Source: Haloferula rosea | Lineage (GTDB): Bacteria > Verrucomicrobiota > Verrucomicrobiia > Verrucomicrobiales > Akkermansiaceae | Direction: 5' to 3' | Length of the DNA stretch: 64,000 nt | Assembly (NCBI RefSeq): GCF_016595525.1 | Contig: NZ_JAENII010000001.1 | Span: 434,001 to 498,000, forward strand | In this document: positions 35,152-43,133 of the stretch, one piece after another | Position numbering within the stretch: position 1 is the first letter of the stretch | Layout: each line of letters starts with the position of its first letter | Notes under the pieces: model-generated | What the model saw: only the letters and a program-made list of their open reading frames with translations | What the model was told of the DNA's origin: nothing | Database searches by the model: none | Made by a program: the position numbers and the translations under genes

Positions 35152-35205
35152 CGGCGGCGGGGTGATGGGCTCCCATCGTCCCGATGCCGACACACGGGGA
35201 GACGA

Positions 35206-35211
35206 AGGAGG
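35206..35211 (+). promoter_or_regulatory. Ribosome binding site deciding the exporter start
   Basis: AGGAGG lies 8 bp before the ATG at 35220, a near-perfect Shine-Dalgarno. It decides for 35220 over the in-frame ATG at 35184, which lacks one. Few other genes in this window have so clear a site. Confidence 0.7.
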
Positions 35212-35219
35212 AAGGGAAG

Positions 35220-36965
35220 ATGAAACCGGGCGCGGCTTTGGCGTGGCTCTGGACCTACTTGTCTCCGCACAAATCGATCTTCATTCCCTCGCTGTTGGCC
35301 CTGTTCATCACGGCCGGGTTGGCCTTGGTGTTTCCTTTCCTGCTGAAGGATCTGATCGGGGATCCGGCGGATGCGTGGAAGGAAGGGGTGAATGTGGAGC
35401 ACGTGAAGGAGGGCCTGGACCGCAATCTGAAGTGGCTGGTGGGCGCGCTGTGCCTTCAGGCATTCATCGGTTTCTGGCGGGTGTTGGGATTCATGAAGTC
35501 CGGTGAGGGCGCCCTGAACGGGCTTCGTCGTGATCTCTTTTCGCATCTTCTGAAACTGCCGGTTTCCTTCTTCCAGGATCAGCGGGCAGGGGCCCTGAGT
35601 AGTCGGGTGGCGGCGGATCTGACCATCGTGCGCGAGACGCTCATGAGCACGGTTCCGCAAGCCGTGAGGCAGATCGTGATTCTGGTGGGTGGCTTGGCCG
35701 CGGTATTCTGGTTCTCGTGGAAGCTCGCCTGCGTGATGCTGGCCTGTGTGCCGGTGGTGGTGCTGGCCGTGGCGGTTTTCGGGCGCAAGGTGAGGAAGCA
35801 TTCGCGGGCGGCGCAGGACGCGCTCGCGGAGTCGGGCACGGTCATCGAGGAATCGGTCCAGAGCATTCAGGATGTGAAGGCCTTCGGAAACGAGGGTTTC
35901 GAGGAGCGCCGGTATTCGGGAGCCTTGGACGAGTTCTTTGGTGTGACGATGCGTGGTGCCTTGGCTCGTGCAGCGTTCCTTTCGTTCATCATTCTGGTGA
36001 TGTTCGGAACGATTGCCGGAGTGGCGTGGTGGGGGGCGCACTTGCTTGTCCGTGGCGATGTGACCAACGAGGAATTCGTCGGCTTCATCCTCTTCAGTAT
36101 CTTTGTCGGTGCGTCCTTGGGGTCCTTTCCGGAGATCGTCTCGCAGTTCCAGGCGATGAGTGGGGCAACTGAACGCATCCGCGAAATTCTCGATCATGAT
36201 ATCGAGCAGGGTGGCACGCGCCGGGCCGAGCTTCACGGGGCGCTTGCTTTCGAGAATGTCGGGTTCGCCTACGCATCCCGTCCGGACCGCCTGGTGCTGG
36301 ACGGAGCTTCCTTTGAGGTTGAGGCCGGACAGCGTGTTGCCTTGGTTGGGCCATCGGGTGCGGGCAAGTCCACGGCGATGTCCCTGATTCTTGGTTTTCA
36401 CCGTCCGAACGAGGGGCGTGTGACCTTCGATGGGGTGGATGCCACGGAGTTCTCGCTCGGATCGCTGAGGGGAGAGATGGCGGTGGTTCCTCAGGAGGTC
36501 CTGCTTTTCGGAGGGAGCATCCGCGAGAATATCGAGTATGGGCGTCCGGGAGCGACCATGGAGGAGGTCGAGGCTGCGGCACGGGATGCCAATGCGCATG
36601 AGTTCATCAGCGCGCTGCCCGAGGGCTATGAGACGCTGGTCGGACCCCGTGGGGTGAAGATTTCCGGAGGGCAGCGCCAGCGGATTGCAATCGCCCGGGC
36701 CGTCCTTGCGGATCCGAAAATCCTGCTGCTGGATGAGGCGACGAGTGCGCTCGATGCCGAGAGTGAACGTCTGGTCAACGAAGCGCTGGAAACCCTGATG
36801 AAGGGGCGGACAAGTGTGGTCATCGCACACCGACTCTCGACGGTGCGCCATGCCGACCGGATCCTGGTCATCAACCACGGTAAGGTCGCGGAAAGCGGGA
36901 CCCACGAGGAATTGATGGCACAAGCCGGGACCTATCGTTTCCTGGTGGAGACCCAGCTCAGCTGA
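35220..36965 (+). CDS. MsbA-type ABC exporter (fused membrane and ATPase domains)
   Basis: Half-transporter of 581 aa. The N-terminal ~320 residues contain six hydrophobic segments of a type I exporter domain. The nucleotide-binding domain has Walker A GPSGAGKST (~residue 380), a Q-loop VPQEVLLFG, the signature KISGGQRQRIAIARAV, and Walker B ILLLDEATSALD with the D-loop and a His switch (VVIAHRLSTV). The family works as a homodimer or heterodimer to export lipid-linked molecules, lipid A cores, peptides or drugs. The cargo is not readable here. It has a strong RBS and stands as a single gene between the PEP-CTERM protease and hisG. Confidence 0.93.
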   Translation: MKPGAALAWLWTYLSPHKSIFIPSLLALFITAGLALVFPFLLKDLIGDPADAWKEGVNVEHVKEGLDRNLKWLVGALCLQAFIGFWRVLGFMKSGEGALNGLRRDLFSHLLKLPVSFFQDQRAGALSSRVAADLTIVRETLMSTVPQAVRQIVILVGGLAAVFWFSWKLACVMLACVPVVVLAVAVFGRKVRKHSRAAQDALAESGTVIEESVQSIQDVKAFGNEGFEERRYSGALDEFFGVTMRGALARAAFLSFIILVMFGTIAGVAWWGAHLLVRGDVTNEEFVGFILFSIFVGASLGSFPEIVSQFQAMSGATERIREILDHDIEQGGTRRAELHGALAFENVGFAYASRPDRLVLDGASFEVEAGQRVALVGPSGAGKSTAMSLILGFHRPNEGRVTFDGVDATEFSLGSLRGEMAVVPQEVLLFGGSIRENIEYGRPGATMEEVEAAARDANAHEFISALPEGYETLVGPRGVKISGGQRQRIAIARAVLADPKILLLDEATSALDAESERLVNEALETLMKGRTSVVIAHRLSTVRHADRILVINHGKVAESGTHEELMAQAGTYRFLVETQLS

Positions 36966-37091
36966 GGTGATGTGGCCGAGTGGCTTCCGGGTGGGGGAGT
37001 CCCGGGAGTGCAGGCTGTGGATTTCCGCGATTTCGGGACAAAACTTCCCTTGCGCTCCCAAGGATCTGCGGCTATCTCCGCCGCCCGCGCG

Positions 37092-37979
37092 ATGGCAGAG
37101 GAGCAATCCAAATCCCTGAAACTGGCAATCCCGAAAGGAAGCCTGGAGAAACCGACTCTCGATCTACTCGAGAAGGCCGGCTACAACATTTACGTTTCGT
37201 CGAGAGGGCTGCGTCCTTCATCGGATGATGCGGATCTCGATTTGTTCCTCATACGGGCCCAGGAGGTGGGTCGCTACATCGGCCAGGGTTTCCTCGATTG
37301 CGGGATCACCGGGCTGGACTGGGCCACCGAAGCGGGAACGGAGTTGGTCGACCTGGCTGAGCTGCCGTATTCGCGTGCGACGGTCCGCCCTACCAAGTGG
37401 GTGCTGGTCGTGCCGGAAGATTCACCGATCCAGAAGCCGGAAGACCTCGAAGGAAAGCGCATCGCCACGGAAGGCGTGGGCATCACCCAGCGCTATCTCG
37501 CCGAGAAGGGGATCAAGGCCGACGTCGAGTTCTCTTGGGGAGCAACCGAGGTGAAGGTGCCCGATCTTGTCGATGCCATCGTCGACGTGACCGAAACCGG
37601 ATCGTCGATCAAGGCCAACAAGCTGCGCATCGTCGACACCCTGCTGACTTCATTCCCCCACTTCTACGCCAGCCCGGAAGCGGCGGCTGACAAGTGGAAG
37701 CGTGAGAAGATGGAGCGCATTTGCCTGATGCTGAAGGCGGCACTGGATGCCCGCGACAAGGTGGGCCTGAAGATGAACCTACCGGAAGGTCAGCTCAAGC
37801 AAGCGCTGGACAAGCTTCCCTCCCTCCGTCGCTCGACGGTCTCACCCTTGGCTGAAGACGGCTGGGTGGCGATCGAAGTGGTGATCGAAGAGAAGGTGGT
37901 CCGCCACATCATTCCGGCTCTGAAGGAGCTGGGTGCCGAGGGCATCATCGAGTATCCGCTCAACAAGCTCGTTTCCTGA
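37092..37979 (+). CDS. hisG: ATP phosphoribosyltransferase, long form
   Basis: First enzyme of histidine biosynthesis: joins PRPP and ATP. The 295-aa protein starts at MAEEQSKSLKLAIPKGSLEK; an in-frame ATG 40 codons upstream precedes sequence with no coding character. The HisG core is clear: RPSSDDADLDLFLIRAQEVG, DCGITGLDWA and the PRPP-binding DLVDAIVDVTETGSSIKANK, with LRIVDTLLTS after it. The C-terminal ~75 residues (VGLKMNLPEG and VAIEVVIEEKVVRHIIPALK) form the ACT-like regulatory domain. This makes it the long, HisZ-independent form that histidine inhibits. No other his gene is adjacent. The next gene is the 34-aa COX24-like protein, 39 bp downstream. Confidence 0.94.
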   Translation: MAEEQSKSLKLAIPKGSLEKPTLDLLEKAGYNIYVSSRGLRPSSDDADLDLFLIRAQEVGRYIGQGFLDCGITGLDWATEAGTELVDLAELPYSRATVRPTKWVLVVPEDSPIQKPEDLEGKRIATEGVGITQRYLAEKGIKADVEFSWGATEVKVPDLVDAIVDVTETGSSIKANKLRIVDTLLTSFPHFYASPEAAADKWKREKMERICLMLKAALDARDKVGLKMNLPEGQLKQALDKLPSLRRSTVSPLAEDGWVAIEVVIEEKVVRHIIPALKELGAEGIIEYPLNKLVS

Positions 37980-38018
37980 ATTTCCTAGCAACAACCGTAA
38001 CCACAAACTGCAACGATC

Positions 38019-38123
38019 ATGGGTTCGCTCAAAAAGCGCCGTAAGACGAAGATCAGCAAGCACAAGCGCCGTAAGCGCATGAAGCAGAACCGCCACAAGA
38101 AGCGGCTCCGCTACAAGTCCTGA
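38019..38123 (+). CDS. Small basic AURKAIP1/COX24-domain protein
   Basis: A 34-residue protein, MGSLKKRRKTKISKHKRRKR then MKQNRHKKRLRYKS, in which about 60 percent of residues are Lys or Arg. It matches the COX24_C/AURKAIP1 domain, which includes the mitochondrial small-subunit ribosomal protein mS38; comparable short basic proteins occur on some bacterial ribosomes (for example mycobacterial bS22). A role as a ribosome-associated protein is therefore likely but inferred. It is 39 bp after hisG and followed by a clear hairpin terminator. The length and composition make it easily missed by ORF finders. Confidence 0.75.
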   Translation: MGSLKKRRKTKISKHKRRKRMKQNRHKKRLRYKS

Positions 38124-38176
38124 CGCTCCGGCGTTGAGACTCGCTTGTTGACTGAAATCAACGCAAATCACCATCG

Positions 38177-38198
38177 GGGATCCAGTTCGCTGGATCCC
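38177..38198 (+). terminator. Terminator hairpin after the COX24-like gene
   Basis: A perfect 9-bp inverted repeat GGGATCCAG/CTGGATCCC encloses a TTCG tetraloop, a very stable fold. The following bases TCGTTT give only a weak U-run. It lies 53 bp past the stop of the small gene and is a likely transcription end for it (and perhaps hisG). Confidence 0.65.
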
Positions 38199-38291
38199 TC
38201 GTTTGGCGTACGGTCATCGGGCGGATTTTGGTGTGGGTGGATCGGGCGATTCGAATTGATGTGTCGGGCGGGGCGGTAATGATCGGGGCTG

Positions 38292-39626
38292 ATGCGTGTC
38301 CTGTTGCCAATCATCCTCTCCCTGCCGCTTCAGGCCGACCCGAAGGCGGAGTTCGCCCGTGGGGTGCTGGAGGAAGCGAGGGGGGGGTCCGGAGCACCGT
38401 GGTTCGATCGGGCCTACGAAGAAGATCCGGAGGCGTGGCCTCTCGTGCGGCGCAGGGCGACCCGGCTCTTCGAGGAAGGAGACATTGCCGGAGCATCGAC
38501 GCTCTATCGCGAGTATGCGTCGGGACACCCCGAGCGTCTGGAGGTCCAGGTGACTTATGCGGATTTCCTCCGCGAGAGCTCTCCTGGGGATGACTTCGCG
38601 GCCAAGCTTGCCGGTGAGGTGCTGGAGAATGCGCTGGAGCAGCATGGCGATTCATTGCCGGTCATCCGACGGCTTTTCCGCAGCTACGAGCAACGTGGCA
38701 TGAGGGAGGATTCGCTGCGCTTGTTTGACAAGGTGGCAGCCGAGGAAGGTTCGAGTGCGGCCCTCGCCGCGGCGGAAATGGCGCGGACGCTTTTCCCTGG
38801 CGATGATCTGGAAGCGCGCGCCAAGATCGATGGGGTCTATCTGCAGGCGTTGGAGCGCTCGCCGGAGGATGCGGTGCTGGCGCGGGCGGCGAGTGAGCAT
38901 TTCCGGCGCTCGGGACGTCTGGACGAGGCGGTCGAGGTCCTACGCAAGCATGCGGAGGCGGCGCCTGCCTCCCTCGATTTGCGGGTGCGTTTGGGAATTT
39001 TGTTGTTCGCGGCGAAGAAGGAGGAGGCGGGTGAGGCTTGTCTCAAGGAAGTGCTGGCGATCGACCCCCGGCAGGCCTTGGCCCATCAGACGCTCGCGAA
39101 ATTCTATCGTCGTCAGGACGATCCGGAGCGGGCGCGTCCACATGCGGTCCAGGTGCTGAAGATCCGTGGCGGGGATGCCGATGAGTTCCTGGAACTGGCG
39201 GACGAGCTCATGGAGCTCGAGCGCCCGAGGGACGCGCGGCTTTTGCTGGAGAAGGGGCTGTTTGATCACCCCGAGGATCCCGACATGGCGGTCAAGCTGG
39301 CGATTGCGACCCAGGAGGACGAATCGACCCGGGACCAGGCGGCCTGGAGGTTCCGCGAGGCGGAATCCTTGTCGGGGGTGGACGGTCCGGCGACGGAACC
39401 GGGCTTCCAGTTGGCCTTTTCCGAGCATCTTCTCGAAACCGGCCAAACCGAGGCAGCGGAGACCCGGCTGAGGGCGGCGATCAAGGCGTATCCACCGGAA
39501 GCCAAGGGAGAAACCGCCGCCGCGCTGAGGCGATTGGCGGGGATCTGGCTGGAGGACGGACGCAATGAATCGGCGGCGAGGGCGCTTCTCAAGCGGGCGG
39601 AGGCCCTCGATCCGGAGGGGAAATAG
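38292..39626 (+). CDS. TPR-repeat protein
   Basis: Protein of 444 aa with a short hydrophobic start (MRVLLPIILSLPLQA) that may be a weak signal peptide. The rest is a chain of TPR helices, with recurring patterns such as ALERSPEDAVLARAASEHFR, EVLRKHAEAAPASLDLRVRL and CLKEVLAIDPRQALAHQTLA; at least eight to ten repeats seem likely. No enzymatic domain is present. TPR arrays bind partner proteins, but the partner is unknown. It lies 94 bp past the terminator of the COX24-like gene and 55 bp before the L,D-transpeptidase gene, which seems to have its own promoter. Confidence 0.82.
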   Translation: MRVLLPIILSLPLQADPKAEFARGVLEEARGGSGAPWFDRAYEEDPEAWPLVRRRATRLFEEGDIAGASTLYREYASGHPERLEVQVTYADFLRESSPGDDFAAKLAGEVLENALEQHGDSLPVIRRLFRSYEQRGMREDSLRLFDKVAAEEGSSAALAAAEMARTLFPGDDLEARAKIDGVYLQALERSPEDAVLARAASEHFRRSGRLDEAVEVLRKHAEAAPASLDLRVRLGILLFAAKKEEAGEACLKEVLAIDPRQALAHQTLAKFYRRQDDPERARPHAVQVLKIRGGDADEFLELADELMELERPRDARLLLEKGLFDHPEDPDMAVKLAIATQEDESTRDQAAWRFREAESLSGVDGPATEPGFQLAFSEHLLETGQTEAAETRLRAAIKAYPPEAKGETAAALRRLAGIWLEDGRNESAARALLKRAEALDPEGK

Positions 39627-39642
39627 TGGTCACGCCCGGGGA

Positions 39643-39671
39643 TTGCACAATTCGGATTCGTCCGGTATAGA
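39643..39671 (+). promoter_or_regulatory. Candidate promoter of the second L,D-transpeptidase gene
   Basis: TTGCAC (39643-39648) and TATAGA (39666-39671) are 17 bp apart and lie just upstream of the gene. The -10 ends only 10 bp before the ATG, so the transcript would be leaderless or nearly so. The matches to consensus are partial (3/6 and 4/6), so this is tentative. Confidence 0.35.
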
Positions 39672-39681
39672 CCCGCGCTTC

Positions 39682-40362
39682 ATGTCCAAGACTCCCTCCA
39701 AATCTTTTGTTTACCGCCTGGTGGCTCCGGCCATGGCTCTGGGTGGGGCGCTGTTTCTCGCGAGCTGTGCTACCGACACCGGCTACACGCTGGGCCCGGA
39801 CGGCAAGCCTTACGACAAGGACGGCAATGCGATCAATCCGTTCGAAGAAGGAACTTACGAGCACTTCAAGGCGGAGCCCGGATACCCCAAGACATCCAAC
39901 GTGTGGAAGAACGATGAGGTGCTGGCCAGAACGAGCGCTGAGAATTCCAGCCTTGTCATCTCGATCCCGCTTCAGCGTGGCTTTCTCATGAATGGTGAGG
40001 AAGTGGCGATCGACTACCCGGTTTCGACCGGTCGCAAGTCGCACCCGACTCCCACGGGGGAATACAAGATTCTCGAGAAGGAAGCCGAGAAGCGCTCGAA
40101 TGCCTATGGCAAGATCTACGATGCCGAAGGCAATGTGGTGAATTCCGATGCGGACTCCCGCAAGGATGAGATCCCGGAAGGTGGCAAGTTCGTCGGAGCA
40201 TCGATGCCCTACTGGATGCGTCTGACGTGGGACGGTGTGGGTCACCACATCGGCCGGGTGCCGCGCTACCCGGCCTCTCACGCGTGCATCCGCGGTCCAC
40301 GCTCGGTGATGCCCACGGTCTTCAAGAAGACCAAGTTGGGCACTCCGGTGGTGGTCGAGTAA
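39682..40362 (+). CDS. L,D-transpeptidase (YkuD/ErfK type), lipoprotein
   Basis: Predicted lipoprotein of 226 aa: MSKTPSKSFVYRLVAPAMAL then a hydrophobic stretch ending FLASC. The catalytic domain contains FLMNGEEVAIDYPVSTGRKS followed by HPTPTGEYKI, and the active-site region GHHIGRVPRYPASHACIRGP. The standard S/T-H-G-C motif reads S-H-A-C, keeping the catalytic His and Cys and the Arg after it. The role is to make 3-3 cross-links in peptidoglycan or to anchor proteins to it. The C-terminal PTVFKKTKLGTPVVV is typical of the fold. This enzyme is of a different subgroup from the YafK-type gene at 14637-15410. Confidence 0.9.
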   Translation: MSKTPSKSFVYRLVAPAMALGGALFLASCATDTGYTLGPDGKPYDKDGNAINPFEEGTYEHFKAEPGYPKTSNVWKNDEVLARTSAENSSLVISIPLQRGFLMNGEEVAIDYPVSTGRKSHPTPTGEYKILEKEAEKRSNAYGKIYDAEGNVVNSDADSRKDEIPEGGKFVGASMPYWMRLTWDGVGHHIGRVPRYPASHACIRGPRSVMPTVFKKTKLGTPVVVE

Positions 40363-40450
40363 GGCGGCTCCTGCGACGGGTTGCCTCCGCCCTGACTGCG
40401 GTTCTTCCTTGGAAGGCCGGTCGTTTCCGTGTTCTGATGTTTCAATCGGA

Positions 40451-42688
40451 ATGGAGGAAAACGATGTCGGCGTTGGCAGAAGTCAACTCGTGGGGGTGGA
40501 ACGGGCCCTTCGGGTCGCTCTGGCATTCTGTGGCATCCTCGCGGTCCTCTGGTTGGCCCTGGGGGAGTCGTCGGCTCCATCGCGTGCCGCGGCCGGTGCC
40601 GTTGGGGCACTGGCCATCACCAGTCTTGCCTGGCAGCAGCGACGTCGTGCGGGGGATGCCAGCCGGGAGGCTGAGATTCTCGCCCAGCAGCTGGTCGATG
40701 AGCGGCAAAAGATCGAGCACGATTTCGTCCGTCTGCGTGAGGAATACGAAATTCTGGAGCACTACTTTGAGACGGTGATGAACAACATCCCGGCCAACCT
40801 CTACTTCAAGGATGAGGATTCCCATTTTCTGAAGGTGAATCAAGGGATGGCGGAGTCGTTCGGATGTTCTCACCCAGCCGATATTCTGGGCAAGACGGAC
40901 CATGATTTCTTCGGTCCCGAGCACGCGGATCAGGCATTGGCCGACGAGAGGCAGATCCTCGCCACGGGGAAGGGGATCGAGGACAAGGTGGAGTTCGAGA
41001 ACTTCGCCGATGGCAAGGTGGGCTGGGTGCTGACGACCAAGCAACCTTTCCGCAATCGGGCGGGCGAGATCATCGGCACCTTCGGGATGTCGAGCAACGT
41101 CACCGAACTGATGGAGACCCGGAACACGCTCGAGAAGGAGCGCAACATGCTGCGTTCCCTGATCGACAGTTTCCCCGACAGGATCTTCGTGCGCGACCCG
41201 GGCCGTCATTATCTTGTCGTGAACAAGGCGATGGCCGAGTGGGTAGGGGCTTCTTCGCCCGAGGAGATGCTCGGGAAGCGCCCTGATGATTATTTCCCGG
41301 AGGCCCTGGTGAAGTCCGGGGCGCGCGAGGACCTGAACCTGCTTGCTACGGGAACCCCCGTAATCAACCGCGAGTGGAAGCTCCGCGGGCAAAAGGGCGA
41401 GCGGAGGATCGTGGTGACTACCAAGGTCCCGTGGGTTGATGCCGAAGGGCGGTATCTGGGGATCGTTGGGATGGACCGCGATGTGACCGAGGAGCGGCGT
41501 GCCAAGGCCCTGCTCGAGAAGACCGAACAGAACCTCCAGGAGTTGATGGATAACAGCCCGGCGGTCGTTTACATGAAGGATGTTTCGGGCCGCTACCTCA
41601 TGGTCAACCGGGGCTATGAGGAGTTGTTCGGGCTCGACCGTGCGGACGTGCTGGGCCGCACCGATCATGACTTCATTGCCGACCCTGAAGCCGCGGACCG
41701 GTTCCGGGACAGTGATCTGAAGGTTCTCGAGAAGGGCAAGTCCATCCAGATGGACGAGCGCCTCTATGTCGACGGCGAGCCACGCTGGTATGTCTCGGTG
41801 AAATTCCCCTTGTTCGACGCGAGTGGCCGCGTCCACGCCACGGCGGGGATCTCCACCGACATCACCGACCGCAAGGAAGCGGAGCAAGCGATGGGCCAGC
41901 TCAACGAGGAGCTCGTGCTGGCGAATGACAATCTGACCCGCGCTCATGAGCAACTGATCCAGGCGGAGAAGATGGAGTCGATCGGCAGGCTGGCATCCGG
42001 CGTGGCGCACGAGGTGAAGAATCCGCTCGCGATGATTGGCATGGGGCTGGAGCTTCTTGCCCGCAGGATTCCGGAGGACGACGAAACGGGCCGCGAGACG
42101 CTGGAGCGGATGAAGCGAGGGATCGAACGGGCGAAGACGATCATCAAGGGGCTGGTCGATTTCTCGTCGGCACGGCAACTCGAGCGTCTGCCGGTCAACC
42201 CCAATCAGGTCATTCGCGATTCCCTGGCACTGGTCGACTATGAGCTCCGCAAGGGTGGGGTGAAAGTGATCGAGGACCTGGCCGATGAATTGCCGGAGAT
42301 CAAGATGGACGCCACCAAGATCGAGCAGGTGCTGGTCAACCTGCTGATCAATGCCATGCATGCCATGGGTGCGGGCGAGATCGTGGTGAGATCGCGGCAG
42401 GGCCGGCTCGTGGGAAGCGGGCGCGATGAAGGGGCGAGGACGGCGGGCCATCTCCGTGAGGGGGATCCCGTGGTCTTCATCGAGGTTGAAGACTCGGGTC
42501 CCGGAATCGACCCCGAGAACCTGAGTAAACTCTACGATCCGTTTTTCACCACGAAGCCCACGGGGATGGGAACGGGGCTGGGTCTTTCGGTTTCCCGGAA
42601 GATCATCGAACTGCACCAAGGGACGCTGGATCTTGAGAACCGGGAAGAGGGAGGAGTCCGTGCGACCATCGTACTGAAGGTGACATGA
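40451..42688 (+). CDS. Multi-PAS sensor histidine kinase
   Basis: Histidine kinase of 745 aa. Near the N-terminus two hydrophobic segments (~19-38 and ~46-61) with almost no loop between them anchor the protein without a periplasmic sensor domain. A coiled stretch leads into three tandem PAS domains (~95-215, 225-345, 350-470), two with GRTDHDF/GKTDHDF motifs. A short coiled coil precedes the HisKA domain with phospho-acceptor His520 in GVAHEVKNPLAMI. The ATPase shows the N box NLLINAMHAM, G1 EDSGPGID, F box FFTTK and G2 GTGLGLSV. It probably senses cytosolic redox, oxygen or small ligands. The start ATG 40451 is preferred over an upstream TTG. The partner response regulator follows 52 bp later. 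Confidence 0.9.
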   Translation: MEENDVGVGRSQLVGVERALRVALAFCGILAVLWLALGESSAPSRAAAGAVGALAITSLAWQQRRRAGDASREAEILAQQLVDERQKIEHDFVRLREEYEILEHYFETVMNNIPANLYFKDEDSHFLKVNQGMAESFGCSHPADILGKTDHDFFGPEHADQALADERQILATGKGIEDKVEFENFADGKVGWVLTTKQPFRNRAGEIIGTFGMSSNVTELMETRNTLEKERNMLRSLIDSFPDRIFVRDPGRHYLVVNKAMAEWVGASSPEEMLGKRPDDYFPEALVKSGAREDLNLLATGTPVINREWKLRGQKGERRIVVTTKVPWVDAEGRYLGIVGMDRDVTEERRAKALLEKTEQNLQELMDNSPAVVYMKDVSGRYLMVNRGYEELFGLDRADVLGRTDHDFIADPEAADRFRDSDLKVLEKGKSIQMDERLYVDGEPRWYVSVKFPLFDASGRVHATAGISTDITDRKEAEQAMGQLNEELVLANDNLTRAHEQLIQAEKMESIGRLASGVAHEVKNPLAMIGMGLELLARRIPEDDETGRETLERMKRGIERAKTIIKGLVDFSSARQLERLPVNPNQVIRDSLALVDYELRKGGVKVIEDLADELPEIKMDATKIEQVLVNLLINAMHAMGAGEIVVRSRQGRLVGSGRDEGARTAGHLREGDPVVFIEVEDSGPGIDPENLSKLYDPFFTTKPTGMGTGLGLSVSRKIIELHQGTLDLENREEGGVRATIVLKVT

Positions 42689-42704
42689 TCGGAACCGTCT
42701 TCGC

Positions 42705-42734
42705 TTGCTAGGGTTTGCCGAACCGCGTTAGAAC
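42705..42734 (+). promoter_or_regulatory. Weak candidate promoter before the response regulator
   Basis: TTGCTA and TAGAAC lie 18 bp apart and end 6 bp before the ATG at 42741, again implying a near-leaderless transcript. Both boxes match consensus at four positions only. The gene may equally be cotranscribed with the kinase. Confidence 0.25.
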
Positions 42735-42740
42735 TAGGTT

Positions 42741-43130
42741 ATGAGATCCACTCGAATTCTGATCATTGATGATGAGCCTGACTTCACGGCCTTGCTGAAG
42801 GCCAATCTCGAGGAAGCAGGGGACTTTCTCGTTCGGCAGGTCAACGATTCCGAACTGGCGGTCAAGGCGGCTCATGAGTTTCGTCCGCACCTGTGCGTGA
42901 TCGATGTGGTCATGCCGGGGATGGATGGCGGTGACATCGTCGCCAAGTTCCGCGAAGATCCGGATCTCAAGAAGGTGCCGGTGATGATGTTGACGGCCTT
43001 GGTCGAGGAGAATCCGGAGAGCACGGACGGGGAGACCCAGACCGGCGGGTTGCCCTTCGTGAGCAAGACCTCCGATTTTGAAACCATTCTGGCCTGCATC
43101 GAGAAACATCTCGAGGAGCACGACCGCTGA
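42741..43130 (+). CDS. Single-domain response regulator
   Basis: Stand-alone receiver domain, 129 aa. Acidic pocket residues are in ILIIDDEPDF; the phospho-acceptor is Asp55 in LCVIDVVMPGMDG; the switch Thr lies in MMLTALVE; and the conserved Lys is in FVSKTSDF. There is no output domain, so it signals by protein contact. A loop between the Thr and Lys (EENPESTDGETQTGG) is longer than usual. The histidine kinase gene ends 52 bp upstream, so they likely form a two-component pair. Its stop lies 3 bp from the stop of the convergent sulfatase gene. Confidence 0.9.
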   Translation: MRSTRILIIDDEPDFTALLKANLEEAGDFLVRQVNDSELAVKAAHEFRPHLCVIDVVMPGMDGGDIVAKFREDPDLKKVPVMMLTALVEENPESTDGETQTGGLPFVSKTSDFETILACIEKHLEEHDR

Positions 43131-43133
43131 GAT

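Noticed and set aside
35052-37106. 684-codon minus-strand frame opposite the ABC exporter
   Set aside because: It crosses the end of the protease gene and the whole exporter gene, both with clear motifs; composition is of the shadow type.
40442-42619. 725-codon open frame on the minus strand opposite the histidine kinase
   Set aside because: It lies wholly inside a kinase gene with complete motifs, and its translation is rich in His, Arg, Gln and Pro with no domain. In high-GC DNA such antisense frames stay open because of third-position bias.
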